A DNA stretch of 64,000 bases from Fasciolopsis buskii (taxonomy: Eukaryota > Platyhelminthes > Trematoda > Plagiorchiida > Fasciolidae), in NCBI GenBank assembly GCA_008360955.1, contig LUCM01006580.1, forward strand, positions 62,001-126,000. Direction: 5' to 3'. Numbering within the stretch: the stretch's first letter is position 1; each line of letters starts with the position of its first letter. The notes beneath the pieces were generated by a model. It worked only from the letters and a program-made list of their open reading frames with translations. It was not told where the DNA came from and did not search any database. Shown piece by piece: positions 13,501 to 26,321 of the stretch. A program made the translations under genes and the position numbers.

Positions 13501-16500
13501 CCATTACTTTGTTAGATTTATCGATTAGGTGCACTGTTCATACACATCGTACTCCAAGAGAAAATACAGCCTTAAGTAATTATTCTCTCAATAGGTAAAC
13601 TAGTTAAATGTTCAATCCTTCCTAGGCTAGTCGAACGTCTGGATGATAGTCCAAAATTAGTTCGGCTTTCGTAGTCGTACGTTCATAATTGTAGAGTAGC
13701 GAGTGGTAAAGAGTCGCAATCACTTCACCATGAAAATGAGCCACATGTGTGGGAGAGGATAGATCTCCGACTGGATCTGCTTTAATCCATTTTTAAGTTT
13801 TTCATTTGCGAGAATGTCATATCAGTTGCACACGGTAGTAATAAGAAGCTTTGGGAATTACGTTTGCTAGTTGTACTGAAGTTGTTCAATGTGTCACAAA
13901 TGATCTCTCAAATGGATGCACTTGTAGACAGAGCGTTGTTTCGTTTCCCGTTACATCTGTTTTAGACTTAATGATTTCACCTGTCTGTCTATGTCGGTAA
14001 GATTTCTGAAACAGTATGGCTTCGCATGTAACTGACCATAGTAAGGTTTTGGATTCTCTCGAATAAATATTTTCCGATGAAATGACTCAACATGAAGTAT
14101 CATCAGCCAGCTCGCAAGTGACAACCATGGGAACAACCTACAGCGTTTCCTTTTTGTGAGGAATCAGCATCAGTGCATATCCACCACCTCCGAACTAGAA
14201 TACGAACCAGGGAATAAAGATGTTCAGCCTAATATCATAGCCATTGGCTATACAGTGCTGTGCAGCGGTGAGTTGAATGCCAATGCTCTTTGACGAGTCA
14301 GCTCGGTACCAAGTTAAATTTACTCAAACCAGCTACATGAAATAAAAACACCTGGAACCGATATAATGATCGTCTCTTATTTCTTTGTCCGTCACCGTAT
14401 CGCCATCATCCAGTTTGCCTAATCCATACTTCATTAACATCCTGGGGCCCGTAGCCCCCTTCCAGTCGTAATAAAAATGCTTAACTTTGTCGGACACCCC
14501 GCACAATTCCAGGCAGAACTACTCGAATAACAACTCAGTCTATCCCTCTAACACCACGCTCATTGCATTACATGACAGCAGAAGTACACAGATGTAGACA
14601 TACAAAAACGCGACTAAAAGATAAGGGTCGCGAGCAGACCGTCGATTGAATGGATTCCGTTCCAAAATTGCCTTGGCCCGAAGCTCGCTCGTTTATAACA
14701 CACACCCATCTATATCCACAGGCTACTAGACAAACACTGGCTGACCGACCAGGTTACAAAATGCAAGCAGGCTGGAGTATGGGAAGGCTCGGGGAACAAT
14801 GGCCATTTCATTCACGTCCTTTTGTGCCTAACCATGAACCGGAGCACTAACTGCACTGCACACACACACACACACACACAACAAACACGGATATATATAT
14901 ATATATATACATATACATTATATATATATATATCTAAACAAATACATATGCAATGCTAATGTCCAGCGAGCTTGCTGTGTAAAATGACCTAGCATCGGCT
15001 CCATCCTACCCTCTGTCCAGCATGAACTGTAAAAGCGCAATGAGGCGAATGATTAATAAGCAACAGGATTGAGTGGAGAGTTTGCAAATTTTCCTATCGA
15101 CAACCGTATTCAGGTCGTATCGCATAGATGATTTGATAAAAATTCCAAATGGAATTAGAAAAATAGGAACTATTGGGATAGGACAAACGAATGTTATTGC
15201 AACGCAACTCCGATATAAAACGGAAAGTGATAGTAACAAACTGAATTAAAGCTTCAAAAGAGCTATAGCATACACATTAGTTGACTGATCGACAATAGGC
15301 GGTCGCGAAGTTGTCGAAACAAACTTAGTCAGTGTCATCAGTGAGTCCGCCTGTTGTTCAGTGTTGATTTGTTAACAATAAGCGATAAACATTTTTCTCG
15401 TTTTTGGAGCCTGGACAGGTTCGCTATTCCTTTCACGCCAAACGTTAGGAATTTTCTAACGGTTGAAGATAACACTAATATATGGGCGGTCAGTCGTATT
15501 TACTGAGAGCGATGATTTCGTCTGACCGATTAAATTTTTTTATGATCCAAGCCGTTGAGCAATCGTGGAATTGTGAGATTCCGCGAGAAAACGGCTGGCA
15601 TAACCACAGGAAAACTCAGTTGCATATAAAGAACCAATAATCGGAATCGAGTCAGCAGTAAATGCCTCAGTTACTGATACCGAGGGATAAGTAACACAGT
15701 CCATAAAAGTGGTTGTCGAGTATTATGCAAAAAATAACCTGAAATGGATGAAAATGTAATTTTGTGATTTTTCGCCTGTTTTGGGTATGATAGTAAACTG
15801 AAAGTCATTTTCAGAAGCCGCCGAAGGATAATTTCTGGTTCCCGAATGGAGAAGAGATCTCGGTGAAGTGATGCGAAGCTGGGGTATTCACATTCTAACT
15901 GCACATTGTTAGTCACTTGCTCACCTGCCAAATGGTTGCTTTGATTTATTATTATTATTACTATCCATGTTTTATTTAATAATGAGTTTGATACTTACTT
16001 CAGCATAATCAGAATTACTCTTGTGCATACAACCATAAACAACCATTTGAGAGTTGTCAGCGTTAGGAGATTTGGTGTCATTTTAATGGCTCCTCGTGCA
16101 CCATCAATATCCAACCTGTCATTGAAAACCATGGGAGCACTGTGCACTTGTTTAGGAAATGGTTTCAAAAAATTGTTGGGAATTTACAATCCGAATCCTA
16201 CTACTTTTGTGATTGGCACGACTATCAACAAGGTCATGAAATCATATACATCCAATTCCTCATCTGATCGCACAATTTCAAAGCAGACATGCACCAATCA
16301 CTTTCAGATGTGCACAGATTTCTTGAGCACACACTGTATACCTTTTTCGTTTTGATCATAAATTATCGGTAACAGATGACGTTAAATTTAATAATATTGA
16401 AAACTATGAAGCAGCAAAGTTCTCCATGGTTGTTTGGAATGTCTTCGTTCCCTTCAGAGTAATCGTTGCCATCTGAGTGCCATTGGTCCGGTGCGCTTGA

Positions 16501-17680
16501 AGATCTGGGACTCGCAAAATCCAGTGACGGATGTGGGCGCTAAATCATTTGGCGCTGATGTTTAACGAAATATTGTGACTCTGCTCGGTTGGCGACTTCA
16601 TTGCTTGCGAAATTTTGGATTCTAAAATTTTCTCAAATAATTACCATCTGAGTCATGATGAGACATCAAAAAGTTCTACTTAGACCGTCCTGTTTGTTCG
16701 CAGTTCTATTCGCCATAGTTCTCTTGTTATTTTTTCCTAGTCTGTTTTTTGTTCGGGGCAGCACGTTTAGTTGCGAGTAAATCTGTTGTCCAGTTATGCT
16801 TCCATTTTGTTATTTATTTTTATAGATACGACGTAAAATTTCTAATTTTGGCAGAATGTTTCAGCCACCGATCTGGTTAGATCTGCGTAATACAGAATAC
16901 TTCCGTGCGTGCTTCTCACTGAGTGGACCGCTTTTAGTCATTTTATACCACAACTATTAAAAAAGACTGAGGCAAACTAGGTTGCTGCTTTGCATCCAAA
17001 TGCAATGAATTACGAAATCCAACTGCTGCATCACATCTGCAACTAGAAATATGAAATAGGCAGTTGTGAAAAAACATGCCCAGTTCTGGAGCCAGACGGA
17101 CTGAAACGTGAAGGCTTTCATGAAGTCAGTGCTGTACGATCGACGCATCGCATGCGAAAAAATATTACAAAGACAATTTACGGGTAAATTTGAGAAATCC
17201 TGAGGACGAATCATTGCATGGGTAAAGTACTTTGGGAAAGGGTCCATGACAGTGTGTGGTTTAATTTTCAACTTCTTCTGATAATGAGTGCAGTAATAAC
17301 TGACATCAGTACCTCAATTGCAGATGTCGTTTCAGAGCAATTTAGATATTTGCAACTAAAGTCGTGACTACACCTATCACTGTCTGACAGCTCTAGAAAC
17401 CCTAGTGGTCAATGTATTTATTTCCATTGCATGCAGCAATTACATGATTCAAAGATTAATGAGTGGTCAACAAATGAATTGTGTCGATTCCTACAGCGAG
17501 GTTTGTCTAGTCATCAGTGCATGATCGTGAAATTCGCCCAAAAAGTTACTCGATAGGGATAAATAAAAATAACCATTTGAGGATGGGTACTTGTTTTGAT
17601 AGCCCTTAATCTCACCAACTAAACGAGCACCTTAGTCAGGCTATAATGATAAGAAATGAAATTCAAGTATAGAAACTCAC
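10523..17680. other. no supported gene; microsatellites only
   Basis: Open frames are short and unrecognised. Composite (CA)n and (TA)n microsatellites lie at 14859-14932. A - strand frame around 15780-15925 looks compositionally protein-like, but its splice borders are ambiguous and it matches nothing I know. Confidence 0.4.
14859..14932. repeat. composite (CA)n-(TA)n microsatellite
   Basis: About 11 CA units are followed, after a short spacer, by interrupted AT dinucleotides. Confidence 0.95.
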
Positions 17681-17812
17681 CACAAAACGACAAAACCAAG
17701 CAACTATTCTCCGGTAACGAATTTTTTGTTGCAGCCTCTTCCATTAGACGTTTCACATCACTCTTTAGGTCATCCAGAAGAGTCCGACGCTTCGCACGAA
17801 ATGAATCGTTAT
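17681..17812 (-). CDS. candidate coiled-coil exon of unknown gene
   Basis: On the - strand a 132-nt open segment is bounded by a pyrimidine-rich acceptor (TTTTTTGCTATTCAG) and a strong donor (GTGAGT). It enters after one base of a codon and leaves after one base. The peptide is rich in Lys, Arg, Leu and Glu (AKRRTLLDDLKSDVKRLMEE) with heptad-like leucines, so it probably forms a helix or coiled coil. The LMEE...LPENS pattern reminds me of cilia- and flagella-associated proteins of the CFAP43/44 type, but that is a guess. No adjoining exon was found on this strand, so the gene cannot be named. Confidence 0.35.
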
Positions 17813-18619
17813 CTGAATAGCAAAAAATTGGATAAAACCCCACAGACTTCTTATTTTTATTACAAAGTAAATACTCAGGAGCAGGAAAATCAAAAAAATG
17901 ATTGCGGCAATACTTTTCCCCGAAATAGGAGCACGAAACATGATAAGTGACACTAAGACACGGACATGAGTCACCAGCAAACGTTGTAAAAATCCTGAGC
18001 CCAAACGACGCAAATGCTTATAGCAAGAAAACCCCAAAAACTGGGAATCACGTTAGACTTTGTTTACAAGGCATGCGCATATGAAGTAACTAGGCATAAA
18101 CGTCACTGACGGAATATCTTTGGGTCGATGGCAGTGACGGAATGTTGGCTTCTTCAGTACTTGAGTCATTAAGATTCTGATCGGCTGTTTGTGTTTACAG
18201 TCAATAAGGAACCAGTAGTGGACTGTGTCAAATGACCTGCGCACAGACTCATAAATATTTCCTTCCTTCAAAAATTTCTTATCGGTTTGGTTTTCTCGTA
18301 GGACTGGCTTCTGAGTCCGCGCTGGAGGCACTTAAGTAGGTTCTGCAATAGGCGCTTTAAGTGGTGGGTCTCCTGAGGTGGTTCCACGGCAGTCGTCCAA
18401 GTCTACGTTGGATACATTTGATTCTCTTAAGTGGATTGGGATGAGATTTCCTCGGTGCACAGTTGCATCCTTCAAGTCACTTACTCCGACCATTGGCTGA
18501 ACCAGTTGTCGTTTTAGGTTTCAGAGAGCTGAGCGGAGTTCATTGCTGTGAAAACAGGTGATCAAGTGGATTAAACGTCTATCACTAAAAGAGTCTAAGA
18601 GTCGAGTCCCATGTCCATC

Positions 18620-18750
18620 GGCCACTTTGATGGCAGATGGTAACTCGCTACCACCCGGCTCGGTACCACATATGACCCAATGAGGTCTTATGTGGGTCTA
18701 TGACTCTTCAGGATTCTAGGATCGTGGTGGTCGCCACTCCCAGCCCTGGT
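18620..18750 (-). repeat. interspersed repeat family R4, inverted copy
   Basis: Reverse-complemented, this aligns by eye to 47370-47570 over an ATAAG.CCTCATT.GG core followed by a shared CGGGTGG. It abuts the integrase relic to its right. The type of element is unknown. Confidence 0.45.
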
Positions 18751-18759
18751 AGTAGACAC

Positions 18760-19280
18760 TTGTAGCTACAAGTGCTACTCACAGAGGAAATTGGCCGTAA
18801 AGGTCTCCAGGTCCTGAAACGTTCTGGGATTGTCAGACACCAGAAAGCCCTCACCGACAGTACTAAGTTATTTTCTGCACAGTTCGAACACAGATGGGAG
18901 CATGCCGCACAAAAGTGTTGACACTCAATGAGGCTGGACCAACGGTTCAATTCGGCTGCGCAAAACTGCGATCCGTTTTCGGTCATAACCAAATGCGGAA
19001 TCCTTTCGGGGAGAAAAACTTAGGTCCTGGATTAGAAAATGACTTAAATGGAGTATTTTTCATGAAAACCTCGGGCTATTAGGAGTAAAAGTTTACCAAA
19101 ACCAATGTGTGTTATAGACTCACGAATGCATCGCTGAAGTCCGCATGGACACAGTCACAAGGAATGTAGCTTTCTGGACATGGATTCCAATAGTTTGCTT
19201 TGAAATTTATTTTATGCAAAGAGGTACCGCAGTTCCTGGCAGTTGTGCTGACTTCTGCTTCACGTTCCGACCATTCACAC
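18760..19280 (-). pseudogene. Gypsy-type retrotransposon integrase relic
   Basis: Translation of the - strand gives the core of a retroviral-type integrase, as in Gypsy/K02A2.6-like elements. A C...C stretch is followed by a segment equivalent to PWERVHADF (here VHADF), then PEVF, and then in the open frame starting near 18992 TENGSQF with a following Trp. GSQF matches the usual TDNGxQF around the second catalytic Asp, which is Glu here. A SNCAEN segment corresponds to SNGLAEN around the catalytic Glu. Internal stops and frameshifts make it dead. No RT or LTR is visible next to it. Confidence 0.6.
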
Positions 19281-19289
19281 ATCATTCAG

Positions 19290-21712
19290 GCTACAAGTTT
19301 TAATTTCTTCACGCAAACAACTTATTTTCAATTCATCCAATACTTTTATTCATGGTAGAGGTGGAATTATCAGTCGGTCACAACGATGTGTGCCTAGTTC
19401 TTCCTGATGTGTCACGAATTGGAGATATTTCCACATCGCCTAAGGTCTCCGTTCCTTCTTTATAACCGACATGATCGGAGAACAGTAACTCTTTGTTAAC
19501 TTTTGTAATCCGCTCCTCGTTACGTGAGCAACTGGTTCAGTGTAGCTGCATTGTCTCGCGGGGGCGAAACTTGTGAGTATCGCGCCCAAGATTTGGCTTG
19601 TAGGATAGCTTTGTCGGCTTGATGCATAGTGTATGCGTTCAGTAAAGTACTGGATCTCTAAATCACAACAACTGTAGATTTAGTCACAAATTTGTTTGGA
19701 CTGACTGGGAACTGAAGTGACTCATGATTAGTGAGCACTGTGAATTTCAAGTCAAAGAAGTGACTGTGAAAGCGACGCACTACTCAGCACATGTCCAAAT
19801 CTCCTTGCAATATCTAGGAATGGGCTCTCTCGGCTGCACCTAGTAAATGGAAAATGCAAGCAATTGGACATCTTTCTTATTCGAGGACTACTCTAATCCT
19901 TACCTTGGATGTGTCGGTGAGTGGTGCAACAGATTGGGCTGATGCGAATATAGTTAGTATTGACCTATTGCCATTCTTTTCAATCAAGCTGCGTAGAATT
20001 CTCTCACACTCATCAGTTCTTCACTAATGTGATTACTGAACCAGTAACAACGCTTGCTGTATGTCCTGGCGAAGTTGGAGTGAGTCAATAGTATTATTTT
20101 AGGCATACCATAATGGAACATAAGCGAGCCTGGTCCTTCGGTGATTCTATTCAAAGCAGTGGTTCCAAACGGGCAGGATTTGGTTGGTTGTCACTCGCGT
20201 TGATCGTACAGTTAGACTCATTACAACTACCTGACTCGTGTATGCAAATTATCAACAAAAACCCTGCTTCTCTTATCGCTTTAGTTTATCATTATTGTTA
20301 GTTTTTAGGTTGGGAAGCCAACTCAATGGGGGGGGGTTAGTTCCTCATGGAAATCAGTGGGAGATTAAACTCCCCACTGGTACTGTTTGCGGCTCGTTAG
20401 ATTCGAAGCCAGTGAAAGACATGAATTTTCTTCATACATAGGTTTTGCAATACCGCTGGTTTGAATAAAAAGAATTGAACTAGATCAGAGCTTACTTGTG
20501 ATAGTGCACTATGTGGTTATACAAGGTCACACCAAATCACCGGAATACAGTTGGACAAACACTGCGGTTTGATTCTAAGTGCCGGTTGGCCCTGCAACCC
20601 TTCACACATGCAAATAGGCTCCTTCCGGAATAATGTTGGCTTTCTCATTACTCAATAGAAAATAGAGTATTATTCAACTTTGGTGCTACTGACTCTCCTC
20701 TTCTGTGGATAAGATGAATAACCACTTGATGAATGAAAACAAATGTCTAACAGAGAATGAAATAGGCAAAGTTAGACGCGGATATTAAGAAAGAAAAAAT
20801 AAAACAGTTATTGTGTGTCAGGCAAATCTTTACGATTTTTCCAGTCAGATGGATGTACATATCACAATTAACCATTCTCTCGAAACCCTCGAATTTCAGA
20901 TGGTAACCTAGGCTGAAGGGTCATGAGTATAAGTGCTCTCACAGAACGGAACGTCGAAGAAAGAAAGTTTATATTCTGTACGTGTGTATTTTTATTGCAT
21001 TCGTTCCTAGTGGTGTGGTGAAAGTATACCACATAGCGTCTAGGCCAGTAATTTGACGCTGAAACTTGGAGTGGCACAGAGTCACGTGAAATCAAATGTT
21101 GGGCTTGGGATTGAGCCAACTGACTGTGGACGAACACAGTTCATCCCCTACGCTCTTTATGGCCACTGACACAAGCTAAACGCTTTTGTCAATATGAAGC
21201 CCAAAACTGGAGCTTATGCTTCTGTGAAAGTGACAGAAAGGCAAGCGGGACTAAACAACGAAAGGAAAATGTCTGATCGCCTGAATCTTGAGTTCCATTC
21301 CTAAGGCTTTCGCAACATGACATTGCTAGTCTTTGTTGACAGCCATGGTATCGATTTAGGTCTCTTAACTGATTCAAGCGTGGTTTGAGCCTGAGGAAGT
21401 ACTTAGGTTCATGGAATTTTCAACGGTTTTACACGCTAACTGTCTGGATTTCCGATAGTTGGACTAATTGCAGAGAACTCTAACTTGAACTACACATCAA
21501 TTCTCCTGAACAAAAAAGGGATCACATTTGTCGTGCTGCCAACCATAGCAGTTCACAGTAAGCAGTAGTCAGTCTCAACGACTGACTGGACGTCAGTAAA
21601 TGAATGGGAAATACACAGATGCATACCAACACTCGTGCTGCTGAAGGGCCTTGCGAATTTCTGTTATTCCAATACTAGGCGTTCGTGTGAGCATCATCTA
21701 CCAGATGTAGTG
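19290..21712. other. no supported gene; unassigned sequence
   Basis: Only short, unrecognised frames occur. A run of nine or ten G lies near 20328-20337. Nothing further is supported. Confidence 0.4.
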
Positions 21713-21949
21713 CTATAGATTCTGTATGCCAGACAGTTCTTGATCGGTCATCTCCTGATTGCTTACTATGCGTTGGTTCAGCATTTTATTACTTAAAAAG
21801 GAGAAGTAGTAAAACTGTTTGAACATCATTAACAGCGATATCAACATGGTTGTCAAAAGAGAGATCGCAAAAAGATGGGGACTGCCGTTTGCAGCATCAA
21901 CCTGCTTAACTGGAGATGCTGTCACGGTAATGGTCGAGTAAAGTTTATC
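21713..21949 (-). CDS. weak candidate terminal exon with hydrophobic tail
   Basis: After an acceptor-like GATCGTTTCCAG the - strand stays open for about 78 codons to a stop. The peptide has a small-residue segment (AANGSPH) followed by about 18 hydrophobic residues (LFAISLLTTMLISLLMMF), then a polar tail. A hydrophobic segment near the C-terminus is seen in tail-anchored or GPI-anchored surface proteins, but the 25-residue polar tail argues against a GPI signal. No upstream exon was recognised, so this may be a chance frame. Confidence 0.2.
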   Translation of the reverse strand, partial: DKLYSTITVTASPVKQVDAANGSPHLFAISLLTTMLISLLMMFKQFYYFSFLSNKMLNQRIVSNQEMTDQELSGIQNL

Positions 21950-22574
21950 GACTGGAAACGATCACAATAATTTTCAAAGATTTTTTACTAGGCTCACCAT
22001 AATTTTCTAATCACTAGGATCGGCGGAGGATAATCAGTTTTAGTAGTAAACAAAACGTCCTTAATGAATAACAGATAGATAAACCAATTAATCAGCGGCC
22101 AAAAGCATATTCAGACGATAATCGCTTGATGTTGGACTTCACATCAAAAACAAGCATTAGTGATGCTACTTCTGATTCACATTATTCACTGTAAGATGAT
22201 CTGATTTGGACGACCAGGAATCTTGAAATGGTTTCGAAGGAAACAATGACCGACAATCAGCAGAGGTCGATGGATTATTACGAACAACAAAAAGCGTGGT
22301 AGAGAAGTCTCGAAGACCCGATACATGAAATGGGCTCTAAACAAAGAAGTTGATTCTGTTTTTTCTTTTTCCCTTCCGCCAGGTTTCAGTGAGTTTGAAT
22401 CTTACACGGGCTTGTGTTTAATGTAAGAACGGTATATATATCTATAAATTGCAAGTAGTATCTGGGCGAATGAACAAAGTTTCCTAAGGTTGGTTCAGCC
22501 CAACGAATCACAGTTGTGGTTCTCCTGTGAACTTTTCAACGAAGAGCTTCCATACACACTCCAGAGGCTAAAAA

Positions 22575-22855
22575 TTATATATATATTATATATATATAAT
22601 ATATATATGATATATATAATATATATATAATATATATATTATATATATATATATTATATATAATATATATATATTATATATATTATATATATATATAGTA
22701 TATATATAATATATATAATATATATGTATTATATATAATATATATATTATATATATATATATATTATATATATATGATATATATAATATATGTATATTAT
22801 ATATATATATCATATATATATATTATATATGTATATATATATATATATATATATA
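22575..22855. repeat. AT-rich simple-repeat array, about 280 bp
   Basis: The array is almost purely A and T, with repeated blocks of ATATAT broken by AAT or TAT steps. It is strongly self-complementary, so it could form hairpins or cruciforms. The long open frame read through it (Tyr/Ile only) is a low-complexity artefact. Confidence 0.95.
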
Positions 22856-25800
22856 ACCACAATTGTGGTAGCCGGTCGCTAGCACACGTCCCAACGAAAA
22901 AGGACGCAAGATTGCCTGAACTGTTAATCCCTTTTCAATGGTGAAAAACACTGCGAAAAAACTAAAGCTATTAAGTGGTAGCAGTAAAACTCGTGACAAT
23001 GTATCATTCATAACAACTACCAATCCGTAAACTCGAGCTGGCCGTGATTTCAAGACCCAGTGGTCGGTGGAAGATTTAATATAATTCCTTTCATCAAGTG
23101 GACACAGAAACACTACAGTTCTGCAACAGACTCATGTCTGGAATAGACTGATATCGGGAGGGCTTGTTTTGCTCTTACTTCCTGTAAAGAACAGATAGAT
23201 TGTGCGAAATATTAATATGTTAAGCGATCAAAAAATCTACGTTGGTCATACCTTCGATTATTCATTTGCATGAAGACTTTATAGGCCAGCCATCAGCATT
23301 CTGACTGCAGTAACAATGGCATCATTGGTGTACTGGCAAGATGCGCAGCACCCCGTTCATACTACTCATCCTTACGGTGCATTTCATTCAATTTCTCTCG
23401 ATTTCAGATCGAAAATATTGGAATTTGTGAAAACGCAAGTTGAGTAAGAAGGTTGTTTTCATTGTTCTTGTAGGACAAAGTGCCACGGCAGCACGATCAA
23501 GAGCTTGTCTGAATGCATCTGTGAGTACCACCCTGGATAGTTGAGCACCGGGGCAATTAATTTACTCAAAAGTGCAGTGGCTTCACACCTAACATAGACC
23601 AACTACACTGTGGATGTGACGCACTCTTTTCGCGCTCTGTATAAGGTCCAGAGTCAACAGTCTAGGTTGGCACTCTCGTGCCTCCAGTCTAGCGTAAGCT
23701 GTCGTGAGTCATCTTCACAATCCTCCACTGCGTACTGAAAACCAGTTTACGGTCGTCATTCAACTTGACCCCTCCCCTCAACGCAAATTCAAAACCCAGA
23801 CTCGACAGTAATTGACGCAACACGTTCATCCGCTTTCAGGTTATGCAAGGAATACCACCAATCCATCTTTCATCCACATTTATATCTAACTAATCTAATC
23901 CTTCATAATTTTCCCCAGTATGTTGTGCTGTAATGGGATGAGTACGAACCACTGAAGATGAGCTTGTTCACCAACTCGTTTTTTTCAAATATTATTGGAA
24001 TTATCTGGAAAATCGTCATATTTATAATGCATTTTATGAGCACCGTCAAACGTGATTTGTTTATGGTTGATAATTTACTATAAACCAATCGCAGTGTAAA
24101 ATACACAGACATTTGTTTTCATCTTGTCTCCTTCGATAACAATACCTTCCCAGGTTTATCAGAATATCTACTGGGGATGAGCGGTTGAATGTACACACTG
24201 TCCAGATTGACCTGAATTGGTCTTCGGCGCTCCGGAAGAAAAGTAAACGGGATTTTCATGTAGGGTCACGTGCACTTATCGATCAAACGGTTATCTAAAT
24301 AAGACAGCAAAGGAAGAGAATAATCGAGAGACCCAAGAGCAGATCCCGAAGCTGGGATTCGAACAGAGAGGCGACCAAATATCTCTCAATTTTGTTTATG
24401 AGTGCAATCTGCATACAATTAAGAGAAAGATGTTTAGTACTTCGTGCACTCGGAACGTTAAAAGAGTTGACGTTCGTTAAAATGAAACATTCGCATTCAG
24501 CATGAAATGAATAACCACTTGAACTGGAAGACTGTCTTGCAGCTGACCGCCGAAATGGACAATTATTCATCAAGGTTCGCGATAAAAACATTCTGGGTTA
24601 AAACCGGATAACGTAGTGGATTTCACAAAATTTAAATTGAACATGAAAACCTCCAGCTGGGAGCAAAATCAAATTTATTGCCTTTCTCAAAAGCGCACAC
24701 AGTATTTCATGCCAAAAACAACTGGTTCTGGCAACAATTGATTCTTGAAACATGAGAAAAATGTTTCTATCCTAAATGACAGTATGCCACTAGCTGTCCC
24801 TAGCTCGGTAATAGGCGCAAAATCAAAAGTAGCGAGGTGCATGGAGAATATTCAATGCGCAGAACGATTTTTCCAGGTAGACATGCCATCAGATACCCAC
24901 TAACTATCAGATTTTAGGAGCAGCTTTTTACAAAAATAATAAATATTTTATATTCAAATTATTTTATATTGCTTGCTTTAATTCATTAAATGGCAATGCA
25001 CAACGGTTCAGGAGTGGGACTCAGTATGTATGAAGCCTGCTCTACAGAAACCCACCAGTCATCGTTTAGTAGCCACTGAACATCATTTAATAGTTTGGGT
25101 TGGAATAGATGTACACTTTTGGAGAACGAATGCCCCAGATAGACATTGGCGTATGAATTCTGTGATCAAGTAATTTGATTTAATAGCCTTATGTGAATTT
25201 CGCCAGCGGCTGTAATTTCAACGAACAAATGTGTATTTATTCCAGCCCAGATCGTCGTTGCTGAAACAGTAGCCTAAGGCTACTAAACGCCGGACAACTC
25301 TGCAAGGGCTACTCATGATAAGACTGTTATAGTCTGGCCTTCCCGGGTCTCAAATTTTATTTTCATTATATCCGTGTAACACAATCTGGCGTTCTGATAT
25401 TTCTTGAACTTATCGCCTATCATAATCATTGACGAGGACATCACAAACCGAAAACATCAGACTCGTGCACATGTTAACATGAAACAGTGGAAGAAGACTG
25501 ATTTTCTTGTTTTCCAGTGTAGCACAGGAACTCAGTGTTGGTGCAATACCGATCAAGTTTCGTCATGACAAGTGTACAAGTAATGTGTTGAAATTATTCT
25601 ATTGTAGCCTTTTCAGTTTTCGTTTATTAACGTGCGCTGCGTGAGAACACGAATTTCGCATTAGCAAATACAAAGCATCCGCACAATGAAAAGAAATCTA
25701 GTGTTACTCTGAAGACGGGGAATCTCAACTCACCCTTAGTTTTTCTTATGCCGAAGAAAGTAAACCTTTCTGTTGTCTCAGAATGTCCCTCACAGTCTGT

Positions 25801-26170
25801 CCAACCTGGGTCACCTCTCATCTTCTGAGATCACAAATTAAGCTTCGCACCCAGAGCTACCCCATCAACGAAGTCTTGCAGGGAAACGGCGAATTGACTT
25901 AAATCACCTAAGCCACCGTGCTCGGGGGCAATCAGCGCGTAAGGGGAGAATAAATTTTAGCCAATGACAGTATTGTCCATTCGCAATGTAGATCTGCAAG
26001 AGTAAAAATAATAAGACGAACCAGAATCCTATTTTCCATTGAAAAGGTGCAATACAGTAGAAAGGTAAAAGCAAATTTGCAGGTTACTTGTTGATACTGC
26101 CGTTTGTTTGAATGCATCAGCGCGGGATCCGTAGTGTCCGCGCCACACAAAATCCTCGTTGTGGTCAAGC
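22856..26170. other. no supported gene; upstream region of C1QBP
   Basis: No conserved exon was recognised. Within it are a short repeat shared with 40328-40440 and 43940-44030 (at 23925-23990), a tRNA-like B-box sequence near 24340-24370 on the - strand, and a 47-nt segment at 23474-23520 bounded by good splice signals. Immediately upstream of the C1QBP start an AG at 26081-26082 could serve as a splice or trans-splice acceptor, giving an 88-nt leader, but the sequence alone does not prove it. Confidence 0.4.
23925..23990 (+). repeat. short repeat family R5, copy 1
   Basis: The segment around TGAGTACGAACCACTGAAGA followed by GAGCTTGTTC.CCAACT recurs at 40328-40440, beside a Penelope-like relic, and at 43940-44030. 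Confidence 0.5.
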
Positions 26171-26321
26171 ATGTCGCGCTCGGTACAGAGGCTTGTGGCA
26201 GGTTTACGTGCAGTCTCACGGTTGGGGCTTCGAAATACACTCCCTTCCCGTGTGCTTCCTTTTGAACCCGTTCCTTTTTACCGAAGCCCGTTCGTCTATC
26301 AGCGCAGACCATTCTCGCAAA
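26171..26321 (+). CDS. C1QBP: C1QBP exon 1 (mitochondrial presequence)
   Basis: The start chosen is the ATG at 26171, the first in this frame; it opens MSRSVQRLVAGLRAVSRLGL, with Arg spaced along an amphipathic-type stretch. The exon ends after one base of a codon at a GTAATT donor. The frame runs on into the intron and stops, which is why the intron is easily overlooked. Confidence 0.88.

Noticed and set aside
16023..16355. 110-codon + frame
   Set aside because: No recognisable domain, signal peptide, splice borders or neighbours supporting a gene.
22586..22813. 75-codon Tyr/Ile frame
   Set aside because: Read through a simple AT array; no coding meaning.
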